A DNA stretch of 64,000 nt from positions 3,794,501 to 3,858,500 of the forward strand of contig NZ_CP115463.1 in the NCBI RefSeq assembly GCF_027912495.1, read 5' to 3'. The notes below the pieces were generated by a model. It was given only the letters and a program-made list of their open reading frames with translations. It was not told the origin of the DNA and did no database searches. Each line of letters opens with the position of its first letter. Positions within the stretch are counted from its first letter, which is position 1. The position numbers were made by a program, and so were the translations under genes. The stretch comes from Caulobacter sp. NIBR1757 (GTDB lineage: Bacteria > Pseudomonadota > Alphaproteobacteria > Caulobacterales > Caulobacteraceae). Positions 19,945-27,778 of the stretch are shown piece by piece.

Positions 19945-20518
19945 GATCGCGCCGCGCACCGGCGTCGCCTTCCGGCTGAACGCCGGCCAACGGCTGCGGG
20001 TCATCGATCCGCAGGGCGAGCAGGTCTCCGACATGCTGGCGTTCAGGGCCGACGACACGGCCGAGGTGATCAGTTCGGGACGCAGCCTCGACTATGCCAG
20101 CAAGCTGTACCTGACGACCGGCGATCCGCTCTATTCCAACCGCAGCAACGTCATGCTGCGCATCGTCGAGGATACGGTCGGGCGGCATGACTTCCTGTTG
20201 ACGCCCTGTTCCAAGGACACCTTCCGGATCATCTACGGCGACGAGCATCCGCACCGGGGCTGTTTCGGCAACCTGGCCGAGGCGCTGGAACCCTATGGGG
20301 TGACGCCGGACCAGATCCCGACGGCGTTCAACATCTTCATGAATGTGACGGTCGATCCGGCCACCGCCGAGCTCAAGGTCGAACCGCCGCTCAGCAAGGC
20401 CGGCGACCACATCCTGCTCGAGGCGGAGATGGACCTGGTGGTCGCCCTGACCGCCTGCTCGGCCCTGCAGTCGAACAACTACAGCTTCAAGCCGATCCAC
20501 TACGCGATCGAGGGATAG
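19934..20518 (+). CDS. DUF1989 (urea carboxylase-associated / carboxyguanidine deiminase-type) protein
   Basis: A 194-residue DUF1989 protein: LNAGQRLRVIDPQGEQVSDML at the start, SKLYLTTGDPLYSNRSNVML, HDFLLTPCS, HPHRGCFGNL with His/Cys metal-ligand candidates, FNIFMNV and a C-terminal ALTACSA. Members assist urea carboxylase or form the carboxyguanidine deiminase CgdAB of guanidine breakdown. No urea or guanidine carboxylase is in the window, so the assignment stays at family level. The ATG overlaps the YqcI/YcgG gene end by 11 nt. Together they hint at metabolism of a guanidino or amino-nitrogen compound. Confidence 0.85.
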   Translation: MTIEIAPRTGVAFRLNAGQRLRVIDPQGEQVSDMLAFRADDTAEVISSGRSLDYASKLYLTTGDPLYSNRSNVMLRIVEDTVGRHDFLLTPCSKDTFRIIYGDEHPHRGCFGNLAEALEPYGVTPDQIPTAFNIFMNVTVDPATAELKVEPPLSKAGDHILLEAEMDLVVALTACSALQSNNYSFKPIHYAIEG

Positions 20519-20535
20519 CCGGCCTGCGGCGCGGC

Positions 20536-20691
20536 GGGGACATGTACCCCGCCTCGCCAACTCTTTCAGAATGTAGAGCCGACCCCACCCGGGGTACGTG
20601 TCCCCTCTCCTACCGCCGGTAGCGGGGACACGTACCCCGGGCGCCGCCTCATGGCCTCCTGACTCATTGCGGAAGCTGGGTCCATGTCCCC
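20536..20691. repeat. Cluster of GGGGACAYGTACCCC palindromes
   Basis: Four related units lie in the spacer before the PadR gene: GGGGACATGTACCCC at 20536, GGGGTACGTGTCCCC at 20591, GGGGACACGTACCCC at 20624 and a degenerate GGGTCCATGTCCCC at 20678. The second and third are inverted copies around a CCGCCGGTAGCGG core and can pair. This resembles REP-type sequences mobilised by RAYT transposases in other bacteria; no such transposase is in the window. Confidence 0.75.
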
Positions 20692-20702
20692 ATTGACTCC
20701 CT

Positions 20703-20744
20703 CACACAGTATGCGCCATACACTGTGTGTCACACACTATGTGA
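20703..20744. promoter_or_regulatory. PadR operator-like inverted repeats
   Basis: CACACAGT (20703) pairs with ACTGTGTG (20722), and TGTGTG-T-CACACA forms a second dyad at 20724-20736, followed by ATGTG. These overlapping TGTG/CACA dyads end about 20 nt before the padR-type start, where an autoregulated PadR protein would be expected to bind. Confidence 0.5.
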
Positions 20745-20762
20745 CGCCAAGGCGAAGCTGTG

Positions 20763-21089
20763 ATGTCCGAGACCGATCTGTTTGAGAGCCTGAAGCTGGA
20801 GCTGCGCCGGGGATCCCTGATCCTGGCGGTGATGGCCCGGCTGAAGACCGAGCAATACGGCTATTCCCTGCGCGTCGCCCTGGCCGAGGACGGGCTGGAG
20901 ATGGAGGAAAGCACCCTCTATCCCCTGCTGCGCCGGCTGGAATCGCAAGGCCTCCTCGACTCCGAATGGCGCGAGGAAGACCGGCGCAAGAAGCGGTTCT
21001 ACCGCCTCAGCGCCCAGGGCCAGACCATGCTGGAGCGTCTGGCGGCCGAGTGGCGGAGAATCTCCGCCTCGCTCGACCGGATGCTCTGA
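20763..21089 (+). CDS. PadR-family transcriptional regulator
   Basis: A 108-residue winged-helix protein: LRRGSLILAVMARL, YGYSLRVALAEDGLEMEESTLYPLLRRLESQGLL for the recognition helix, then the wing SEWREEDRRKKRFYRLSAQG and a C-terminal dimerisation helix. Length is normal for the short PadR type. ATG 20763 is preceded by a GTG that could also start. It lies 31 nt before a gene for a HAAS-type membrane protein, a pairing widespread in bacteria in which PadR controls that protein. The effector is unknown. Confidence 0.92.
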   Translation: MSETDLFESLKLELRRGSLILAVMARLKTEQYGYSLRVALAEDGLEMEESTLYPLLRRLESQGLLDSEWREEDRRKKRFYRLSAQGQTMLERLAAEWRRISASLDRML

Positions 21090-21120
21090 ACCCACACAAC
21101 AATCTGACACGGAGGGGGCG

Positions 21121-22218
21121 ATGACCCTGCTGGACCAATATCTGAAAGCCGTGGCGGCGCAGCTGCCCAAGGACGCCCGGGACGACATTGTCGCCGAGCT
21201 GCGCGACATGATCCTCACCCGCTTCGAGGCGAAGGAGGAGGAACTCGGACGGCCGCTGACGGACGGCGAGCAGGAGGCGATCCTGCGCGAGGTCGGCCAT
21301 CCGCTGGCCGTCGCCGGGCGGTATCACACCGGGGCCAACCATCTGATCGGGCCGGAACTGTATCCCTACTTCCTGTTCGCGGTGAAGATCGGGCTGGCGG
21401 CGCTCATCGTCATCACCCTGTTGGCCTCGGCCATCCAGGTTCTGGTCGGCGAGCTGAGCTTAAGTGAAGGCATCGGCCACGCCTTCAGCAACATCGTCTC
21501 GGGCGGCATCACCCTGATCGGTTTCGCCGCCATCGCCGGCTTCATCATCGAGCGGCAGCCGGAGAAGCCGAAGTTCCTGCGCGAATGGCGGGTCAAGGAC
21601 CTGCACCTGTTCGAGTTCGCCGCCTTCGACACCGAGGCGCTCGAACGCAGCTTCAAGGAAGGACAGAAGGGCAAGAGCATGAGCGTCACCATGGGCTTCA
21701 AGTCGAGCTCTCCGGCGGCCAACGCCCTGGGCGCGGCCATGGGCCTGACCGTCCTGCTGCTGTGGTGGACCGGCGTGTTGCCGATCGCCGACCTGCGCCC
21801 CGGCGCCGGCAGCTGGGTGATGGACGGCATCGACTACGGGGCCATCCTGACCAGCATTGTCGAAGTCGCCTTCTGGCCGATCCTCGCCTACCTCGCGGCC
21901 CGCATCGGCCTGGAGCTGTTCCGGGCCTGGCGGCCGGGGGCGCGGCGGGTCGCGGCGCTGGGTCAGCTGACCCTGGCGCTCGTGCGGCTGGGCGGTCTGC
22001 TGTGGCTGTGGAGCTATTCTCCCCTGTCGCCGGTCATCCATGTGGACTCGATGCAGGCCCTGATCGATGGCGCCCGGCGCATGGCCGATGGCCACTTCAG
22101 CCTGGCGACCCTGCTGACCCTGATCGGCCTGTTCATGATGATCGAGACGGTCGGCAATATCCTGGGCTCGGCCTGGCGGCTGGCGACCCCGGCCAGGGCG
22201 GAGACGGCGAAGGCCTAG
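21121..22218 (+). CDS. HAAS/DUF1700-type integral membrane protein, PadR partner
   Basis: A 365-residue protein with an N-terminal helical HAAS-like domain (LLDQYLKAVAAQLPKDARDD, DGEQEAILREVGHPLAVAGRY). Seven hydrophobic segments follow from about residue 80 (LFAVKIGLAALIVITLLASA) to about 355. Between segments 3 and 4 is a soluble stretch of about 55 residues with FEFAAFDTEALERSFKEGQKGKS. GGAGGGGG precedes the ATG. Such proteins sit next to PadR regulators and may sense membrane state. Its end overlaps the convergent hydrolase by 4 nt. Confidence 0.82.
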   Translation: MTLLDQYLKAVAAQLPKDARDDIVAELRDMILTRFEAKEEELGRPLTDGEQEAILREVGHPLAVAGRYHTGANHLIGPELYPYFLFAVKIGLAALIVITLLASAIQVLVGELSLSEGIGHAFSNIVSGGITLIGFAAIAGFIIERQPEKPKFLREWRVKDLHLFEFAAFDTEALERSFKEGQKGKSMSVTMGFKSSSPAANALGAAMGLTVLLLWWTGVLPIADLRPGAGSWVMDGIDYGAILTSIVEVAFWPILAYLAARIGLELFRAWRPGARRVAALGQLTLALVRLGGLLWLWSYSPLSPVIHVDSMQALIDGARRMADGHFSLATLLTLIGLFMMIETVGNILGSAWRLATPARAETAKA

Positions 22219-22985
22219 AGATCCTGAATCCAGTCGAGCACGGTGCGGGCGACCCGCTCCCAGCCGGGCTCGGCGATCAGGAAATGGCTCATCCCCGGGA
22301 ACGCCGCGTAGTCGGTCCTGGCGGGTGAGCCTTTCTGTATGTTGAAGGCGGCGCGGCTCAGGTAGGGCGTGACCAGCCGGTCGGCCGCGCCCTCGGTGAT
22401 CAGCAGGGGGGCCGTTCGGCGGCGAGGGTCGATCCCGGTGCCGATCCAGCTGGCCGCCTGGTAGAAGATGCGGCCGGGCGCGGGAATGACGTAGGCGTCG
22501 TAGGCCGCGTCCGAGAGAGCCCTGGGGGCGGCGTTGGCGAAGCGGCGGAACCAGCGCTCGCGGGTGAAGGCGTAGGGGCGGTTCCAGCCATTGGGCCGCG
22601 CCAGGATCGGCAGGGCCGCGGTCAGGGTCGTGGGGCCCGGCACGATGCCGCCGATCAGCACCGGGTTGATCGCCGCCCCGGCGACGCCGACGCCGCGGTC
22701 GAGCAACAGCTGGGTGTAGAGGCCGCCGAAACTGTGGCCGATCAGGATCGGCTGTTCGGGCAGGGTCTCGATGAAGCGCTGAAGATGATCGACCACCTTG
22801 CCGACGGTCAGGGCGCCGAAGCCGGCGGGCGGGGCCGCATTGATCTCGGCGGCGGTGAAGCCGTCCAGCAGCGGCCAGGTCGGGGTGTGGACGCTGTATC
22901 CGGCCGCCTCGAAGGGCTGACGAAAGTCGGCCCAGCTGGCCGGGGTGACCCAGGCGCCGTGGATCAGGACGATGGTCTTGCTCAT
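22215..22985 (-). CDS. Alpha/beta hydrolase
   Basis: A 256-residue cytoplasmic hydrolase with the family start KTIVLIHGAWVTPASW carrying the oxyanion-hole HG, a nucleophile elbow GHSFGG near residue 97 and a C-terminal FPGMSHFLIAEPGW segment carrying the catalytic His. LLITEGAADRLV holds the probable acid. The truncated hydrolase at 23909-24304 is clearly a relative: both share an FTR...FAN...PGRIFY block. No signal peptide. Substrate unknown. Confidence 0.9.
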   Translation of the reverse strand: MSKTIVLIHGAWVTPASWADFRQPFEAAGYSVHTPTWPLLDGFTAAEINAAPPAGFGALTVGKVVDHLQRFIETLPEQPILIGHSFGGLYTQLLLDRGVGVAGAAINPVLIGGIVPGPTTLTAALPILARPNGWNRPYAFTRERWFRRFANAAPRALSDAAYDAYVIPAPGRIFYQAASWIGTGIDPRRRTAPLLITEGAADRLVTPYLSRAAFNIQKGSPARTDYAAFPGMSHFLIAEPGWERVARTVLDWIQDL

Positions 22986-23062
22986 GACAGCCTCGAACGA
23001 AGAGCGGCCCGCGCCGCCACATGGGGGGATGAAGCGGCGCGGGCCTGTCCGGAGACGGGGGG

Positions 23063-23884
23063 CTAGCTCCGGATGAAGGCCAGGAGGTCGGCGTTGACCT
23101 CGTCCTGATGGGTGGTCGGGAAGCCGTGCGGGGCGCCCTTGTAGACCTTGAGGGTCGCGCCCTTGACCAGCTTGGACGACAGCAGGGCCGAGGCGCCGAT
23201 GGGGACGATCTGGTCGTCGTCGCCGTGCAGGATCAGGGTCGGCTTGTCGATGGCCTTGAGGTCCTCGGTGTAATCGACCTCCGAGAACTCGTGGATGCAG
23301 TCGAGCTGGCCCTTGATGCCGCCCATCATGCCCTGCAGCCAGAAGCTGTCGCGGACACCCTCGGACAGTTTCGCCCCGTCGCGGTTGTAGCCGTAGAAGG
23401 GGATGACCAGGTCCTTGAAGAACTGGGCGCGGTTGTCGAACGTGCCCTTGCGGATGCCGTCGAAGACCTCGATGGGCAGGCCGCCGGGGTTGGCGTCCGT
23501 CTTCAGCATCAGCGGCGGCACCGCGCCGATCAGCACCATTTTGGCGATACGCTTGGTGCCATGCCGGCCGGCGTAGTGGGTGATCTCGCCGCCGCCGGTC
23601 GAATGGCCGACCATGACGATGTCCTCGAGGTCCAGCGTCTCGATCAGGGTGTGCAGGTCGTCGGCGTAGGTATCCATCTCGTTGCCGTTCCAGGTCTGGT
23701 CGGAACGGCCGTGGCTGCGGCGGTCATGGGCGATGACGCGGTAGCCGTTCTGACCCAGGAAGGTCATCTGGCCGTCCCCGGCGTCGGCGGTCAGCGGCCA
23801 GCCGTGAGAGAAGAGGACCGGCTGGCCCTTGCCCCAGTCCTTGTAGAAGATCTTGGCGCCGTCCTTGGCGGTGATGAAAGGCAT
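23063..23884 (-). CDS. Alpha/beta hydrolase of the non-heme chloroperoxidase/arylesterase group
   Basis: A 273-residue alpha/beta hydrolase. [13 protein letters not shown] gives the HGW oxyanion motif, [15 protein letters not shown] is typical, [17 protein letters not shown] holds the catalytic Ser near residue 93, HGDDDQIVP the Asp and [12 protein letters not shown] the His. These match cofactor-free haloperoxidases, which mainly act as esterases or perhydrolases. AAGGAG precedes the start. It follows the hydrolase remnant by 24 nt in the same orientation, so it may use that locus's promoter. Confidence 0.92.
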   Translation of the reverse strand: MPFITAKDGAKIFYKDWGKGQPVLFSHGWPLTADAGDGQMTFLGQNGYRVIAHDRRSHGRSDQTWNGNEMDTYADDLHTLIETLDLEDIVMVGHSTGGGEITHYAGRHGTKRIAKMVLIGAVPPLMLKTDANPGGLPIEVFDGIRKGTFDNRAQFFKDLVIPFYGYNRDGAKLSEGVRDSFWLQGMMGGIKGQLDCIHEFSEVDYTEDLKAIDKPTLILHGDDDQIVPIGASALLSSKLVKGATLKVYKGAPHGFPTTHQDEVNADLLAFIRS

Positions 23885-23908
23885 GGTCTTGCTCCTTGAT
23901 TTTGGGGT

Positions 23909-24304
23909 TCAGGCGACGGCGGCGAGCTTGGGCCTGGATTGTGACGGCAGGTGCGCCACCGCCCAGTCGAGGCAGTAGTCTGCGACGTCTTCCCAGCCGA
24001 CCTCGTTACAGAGGTAGTGGCTGCGTCCGTAGAACAGGTGGAAGTCGGTGGCGCTGGGGGCGCGCTTCTGCTTGGCGTAGTTCTGTTTGACCATCGGGGT
24101 CGGCACGGTGCGGTCGTGCTCGGCGGCGATCAGCAGCAGCGGGGCGCGGGCCGGGTTCTTCCAGTTCACCCGGGCCCCGCGGCCCAGCACCACGTCATAG
24201 AAGATGCGGCCCGGCGAGGGCACGATCTGGGCGTCGTATTCGGCGGCCAGCTGGCTCTGCGGCAGGGTGTTGGCAAAGCCCTTGGCGAAGCTCTGCCGCG
24301 TGAA
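23909..24304 (-). pseudogene. C-terminal half of an alpha/beta hydrolase (deletion remnant)
   Basis: From 24304 downwards this frame reads FTRQSFAKGFANTLPQSQLA, PSPGRIFYDVVLG, LLLIAAEHDRTVPTPMV and FYGRSHYLCNEVGWEDVADY, matching the C-terminal half of the intact hydrolase at 22215-22985 (FTRERWFRRFAN, PAPGRIFY, TEGAADRLV, MSHFLIAEPGWERVA). The acid and His regions survive, but the oxyanion loop and nucleophile elbow are missing. Upstream of the FTR codon the DNA belongs to a response regulator in another frame. It cannot encode an active hydrolase. GTG 24223 could start a 104-residue peptide. Confidence 0.85.
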
Positions 24305-24614
24305 CGGCGGCCTCCGTGCGGGCGGTGATCATGATGACCGGAGCGCTGCGGCCGGCGGCGGCCAGCTTGAGCTTGAGGTCGATGCCGCTGGTCCCGGGCA
24401 TCTGGATGTCGGTGATGATGCAGTCGCAGGCGGCCTCCTCACCGGCCGCCAGGAAGAGGTCGGCGGAGGCGAAGCTGCTGGCGCGGTAGCCCAGCGAGCG
24501 CACCAGCCCGACCAGGGACTCGCGCAGGGACTCGTCGTCCTCGACGATGGCGATAAGCGGTTGGGTCACTCTGGAAACGGCCTTTTCTGTATCCCTGCCA
24601 GTGGGTTGTCGCAT
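24303..24614 (-). pseudogene. Receiver-domain fragment of a FixJ-type response regulator
   Basis: The frame starts at ATG 24614 (or GTG 24569 giving VTQPLIAIVEDDES). It encodes the first three quarters of a receiver: acidic pair EDD, phospho-acceptor Asp in CIITDIQMPG, and the Thr in VIMITARTEAAV. At that point it runs into hydrolase DNA and continues out of frame for about 35 residues. The conserved Lys of beta-5, helix alpha-5 and the HTH output domain are gone, so it is almost certainly non-functional. A complete FixJ-type regulator lies immediately downstream at 24846. Confidence 0.85.
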
Positions 24615-24667
24615 CTGGCGCGGCCGTCAGAAACTATACGTAGGTGTCAGGCGGTTTGTCGCACCCG

Positions 24668-24843
24668 CATCCTTCCCCGTTTACGGGGAAGGGGGACCGC
24701 CGGCGAAGCCGGGGGTGGAAGGGGCGAGGGCCGTGCGCCGGACCCTACCGACCCTTCTTCGAAACCACGGCTGTCTCAGCACGGCCCTCGCCCCCTCCAC
24801 CACGCTTCGCGCGGTCCCCCTCCCCCGTGAACGGGGGAGGATG
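24668..24843. repeat. Intergenic inverted repeat (CATCCTTCCCCG / GGGGGAGGATG family)
   Basis: A 176-bp element with arms of about 65 bp: CATCCTTCCCCGTTTACGGG at the left, CCCGTGAACGGGGGAGGATG at the right, and a well-matched inner pair GGGGCGAGGGCCGT / ACGGCCCTCGCCCC. It ends 2 nt before the stop of the response regulator, so the hairpin would form directly at the 3-prime end of that transcript and could serve as its terminator. Confidence 0.85.
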
Positions 24844-24845
24844 AG

Positions 24846-25451
24846 CTAGAGACCCAGCGTTTCCGCCATCCGCACCAGGTCGGCCAACGACCTCGCCTGC
24901 ATCTTCCGCATGGCCGAGCCGCGGTGGATCTTCACGGTGATCTCCGAGAGGTTCAGGTCGCCGGCCACCTGTTTGTTGAGCTTGCCGGCGGTGACCAGGG
25001 CCATGACCTGCCGCTCGCGGGGCGACAGGGTGGCGTAGAGGTCGCGGACGGGGTTGAGGTCGACCTCGGCGGCGCGGCGGGCGCCGTCTCTGGCGATGCC
25101 GGCGGCGACGGCGTCGAGCATGTCCTGGTCGCGGAAGGGCTTGGGCAGGAAGTCGACGGCCCCGGCCTTCATGCCGCGCACGCTCATCGGGATGTCGCCG
25201 TGGCCGGTCATCAGCACGACGGGCAGGCGCACCCCGAGGTCGGCCATCTGGCCCTGGAAGTCGAGACCGCTGACGCCGGGCAGGCGGACGTCGAGGACCA
25301 GGCAGCCGGGCGTGTCGGGCAGGTCGGCGTCCAGGAAATCGGCGGTGGAACCGTAGGTGCGGCTCTCCAGCCCGACCGAGCGGAACAGGCTGCCCAGCGA
25401 GTCCGCGAGGGACGCGTCGTCATCGACGATATGGACGATTGCCTGGGGCAT
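24846..25451 (-). CDS. FixJ/NarL-type response regulator
   Basis: A 201-residue two-domain regulator. The receiver (residues 1-120) has HIVDDDASL, phospho-acceptor Asp in CLVLDVRLPG near residue 55, LMTGHGD and the conserved Lys in FLPKPF. The C-terminal LuxR/NarL HTH (about residues 135-195) reads LSPRERQVMALVTAGKLNKQ and LSEITVKIHRG. The overall layout is that of FixJ/TodT proteins paired with PAS histidine kinases, but no kinase lies in the window. ATG 25451 begins the receiver directly; the upstream in-frame ATG would add 40 low-similarity residues. Target genes unknown. Confidence 0.9.
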   Translation of the reverse strand: MPQAIVHIVDDDASLADSLGSLFRSVGLESRTYGSTADFLDADLPDTPGCLVLDVRLPGVSGLDFQGQMADLGVRLPVVLMTGHGDIPMSVRGMKAGAVDFLPKPFRDQDMLDAVAAGIARDGARRAAEVDLNPVRDLYATLSPRERQVMALVTAGKLNKQVAGDLNLSEITVKIHRGSAMRKMQARSLADLVRMAETLGL

Positions 25452-25607
25452 TGGGAGCTCGGGAGCGGCCGATTTGGGCAGAATGACACACCAAAACGGG
25501 GACGCCCACCATACGAAGATATGAGCCGGAAAACCGCCTGTCTGATCGCCCGGCCCCTTCCGCCGAGGCAAGGTATTCCCATATCAGTTTTCAAAGGAGA
25601 CTGACTC

Positions 25608-26405
25608 ATGACGAAGACCCTGATCACCGGCGCCTCCAGCGGCATCGGCGCGACCTATGCCGACCGGCTGAGCGCCGCCGGCCACGACCTGGTGCTGGTC
25701 GCCCGCGACCTGAAGAAGCTCGAGGCCCTGGCCGAACGGCTGAGCGCCCGGGACGGAACGACCGTCCAGGTCTTCCCGGCCGACCTCGGCTCGCCGGCCG
25801 ACCTGCATGCGGTCGAGCGGCGGCTCCACAACGATCCTGACATCGACGGCCTGATCAACAACGCCGGCATCTCCATCGGCGGGACCTTCGAAACGCACGA
25901 TCCCGAGCGCATCCAGGACCTGATCGATCTCAACATCACCGCCCTGACCCGGCTGGCCGCGGCCGCCGCGGCGGCCTTCACCGCCAAGGGCAAGGGCACG
26001 ATCATCAACATCGGCTCGGTCACCGCCCTGCTGCCCGAGCGGTTCGAACCGACCTATCTGGCCAGCAAGGCCTATGTGCTGGCCCTGAGCCAGGCCCTGG
26101 CCGCCCAGCTGAAAGACAAGGGCGTCCGCGTCCAGGCCGTGCTGCCCGGCGCCACCCGCACCGACATCTGGGCCAAGAGCGGCGTCGACGTCGACAGCCT
26201 GCCGGCCGGCATGGTGATGGGCGTCGAGGACATGGTCGACGCCGCCCTCGCCGGCCTGGCGCAAGGCGAGACGGTGACCATCCCCGCCCTGCCCGACGCC
26301 GCCGACTGGCAGGCGCTGGAAACCGCCCGCCTGAACCTGGCCCCCAACCTGTCCCGCGACCAGTCGGCGGACCGCTACGGCGTCCGGTCGGCGGTCGCCG
26401 CCTGA
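25608..26405 (+). CDS. Short-chain dehydrogenase/reductase (DltE/YqjQ-like)
   Basis: A 265-residue SDR starting with TLITGASSGIGATYADRL, with NNAGIS at about residue 85, INIGSVTAL with the Ser and YLASK as the Tyr-Lys pair. The LVLVARDLKKLEALAE segment suggests NADP preference. It belongs to the YqjQ/DltE-like branch of general SDRs. AAAGGAGA precedes the ATG. The thiolase gene starts 13 nt after its stop, so both are probably transcribed together, perhaps in a beta-oxidation-like route, though this SDR branch is not a classical 3-hydroxyacyl-CoA dehydrogenase. Confidence 0.9.
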   Translation: MTKTLITGASSGIGATYADRLSAAGHDLVLVARDLKKLEALAERLSARDGTTVQVFPADLGSPADLHAVERRLHNDPDIDGLINNAGISIGGTFETHDPERIQDLIDLNITALTRLAAAAAAAFTAKGKGTIINIGSVTALLPERFEPTYLASKAYVLALSQALAAQLKDKGVRVQAVLPGATRTDIWAKSGVDVDSLPAGMVMGVEDMVDAALAGLAQGETVTIPALPDAADWQALETARLNLAPNLSRDQSADRYGVRSAVAA

Positions 26406-26418
26406 GGAGCACCCCCCG

Positions 26419-27579
26419 ATGACCCGCGCCGTACTCGCCACCTATGCCCGCACGCCGTTCCACTTCGCCCGCAAGGGCGCCCTGGCCGGGGTGCGGCCCG
26501 ACGACTTGGCCGCCGCCGCCCTGAAGGCGGTGGTGGAGCGCAGCGGCATCGATCCGGCGACGCTGGACGATGTGCTGCTCGGCTGCGCCTATCCGGAAGC
26601 CGCGCAGGGCAACAACATCGCCCGCTTGGCCAGCCTTCTGGCGGGCCTGCCCATTGAGGTTCCCGGCATGACGGTCAACCGCTTCTGCGGCTCGTCGATG
26701 TCGGCCATCCACATCGCCGCCGGCCAGATCGCGCTGGGGGCCGGCGAGGCTTTCCTTGTCGGCGGCGTCGAGTCGATGACCATGGTGCCGCAGGGCGGCT
26801 TCAACTTCTCGCCCAACCCGAAGTTCAAGGGCGTCAGCCCGGACAGCGAAGAGATCGGCATCGAGGCCTACATCACCATGGGCGAGACGGCGGAGAACGT
26901 GGCCGCCCTCTATCATGTCAGCCGCGAGGACCAGGAAAAGCTGGCCTATGCCTCGCAACAGAAAGCGTTCGCGGCGCAACAGGCCGGGCGGCTGAAGGAC
27001 GAGATCGTCCCCATCGTCCTCGCCGACGGCACGGTGATCGATACCGACGGCTGCCTGCGCCCCGGCACGACGCTGGAAGGCCTGGCCGGTCTGAAGCCCG
27101 CCTTCCGGCCCGAAGGTTCGGTCACCGCCGGCACCGCCTCGCCGCTGACCGACGGGGCTTCGGCGGTGCTGGTGGTCAGTGAAGCCTATGCGCAACGTCA
27201 TAACCTCGAAATCCTGGCCGCCATCCGGTCGGTCTCGGCCGCCGGCTGTCCGCCCGAGCTGATGGGCATCGGCCCCGTGCCGGCCACCCGCAAGGCGCTG
27301 GCCCGGGCCGGACTGAGCATCGAAGACATCGACGTCATCGAGATCAACGAGGCCTTCGGCAGCCAGGCGGTGGCCTGTATCCGCGAGCTCGGCATCGACG
27401 AGGCGCGGGTCAACATCGACGGCGGCGGCATCGCCATCGGCCACCCGCTTGGCGCCACCGGGGCCCGCATCACCGCCAAGGCGGCGCAGATCATGAAGCG
27501 GCAGGGCGGGAAGTACGCCCTGTCCACCCAGTGCATCGGCGGCGGCCAGGGGGTGGCGACGGTGCTGGAGGCGGTCTAG
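26419..27579 (+). CDS. Acetyl-CoA acyltransferase (thiolase)
   Basis: A 386-residue thiolase that would cleave 3-ketoacyl-CoA with CoA or run in reverse. The nucleophilic Cys is in NRFCGSSMSAIH near residue 90. The second signature GGGIAIGHPLGATGARI and the third CIGGGQGVA with the acid/base Cys are intact, and NEAF is present. Its length fits the degradative FadA type. GAGGAG precedes the ATG and an SDR ends 13 nt upstream. No enoyl-CoA hydratase is adjacent, so the complete pathway is not encoded here. Confidence 0.95.
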   Translation: MTRAVLATYARTPFHFARKGALAGVRPDDLAAAALKAVVERSGIDPATLDDVLLGCAYPEAAQGNNIARLASLLAGLPIEVPGMTVNRFCGSSMSAIHIAAGQIALGAGEAFLVGGVESMTMVPQGGFNFSPNPKFKGVSPDSEEIGIEAYITMGETAENVAALYHVSREDQEKLAYASQQKAFAAQQAGRLKDEIVPIVLADGTVIDTDGCLRPGTTLEGLAGLKPAFRPEGSVTAGTASPLTDGASAVLVVSEAYAQRHNLEILAAIRSVSAAGCPPELMGIGPVPATRKALARAGLSIEDIDVIEINEAFGSQAVACIRELGIDEARVNIDGGGIAIGHPLGATGARITAKAAQIMKRQGGKYALSTQCIGGGQGVATVLEAV

Positions 27580-27582
27580 GCG

Positions 27583-27621
27583 GCTTCGGTCCGGGCGGCT
27601 TGTCGAAGCGAAGCCATTATA
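27583..27621 (+). terminator. Terminator-like stem-loop after the thiolase, with CCATTATA
   Basis: GCTTCG (27583) pairs with CGAAGC (27604) just after the stop at 27579, followed by CCATTATA at 27614. There is no T-run directly after the stem; T-rich sequence appears from about 27650. The remainder of the spacer to 27778 shows no coding signal. A similar TCGAAGCG...CCATTATA arrangement occurs at 50165-50185. Confidence 0.4.
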
Positions 27622-27778
27622 GCATGAGCCCGGCGGACCGTCCGGACGATTTTGTGTTGTTTTTCAACATCCTAAATCCAACCCGGCGCCCACCCGAAAC
27701 GGCGTTTACACCCTCTCAAAACCTACCGGGCTCCCACCCCGGACCCTCCTCGGACAGCCCGTCTCGGCCGTCGCGGCG

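Noticed and set aside
20703-20744. TGTG/CACA dyads considered as a CRP site
   Set aside because: The half-site spacing does not match TGTGA-N6-TCACA and the location directly before a PadR gene fits autoregulation better.
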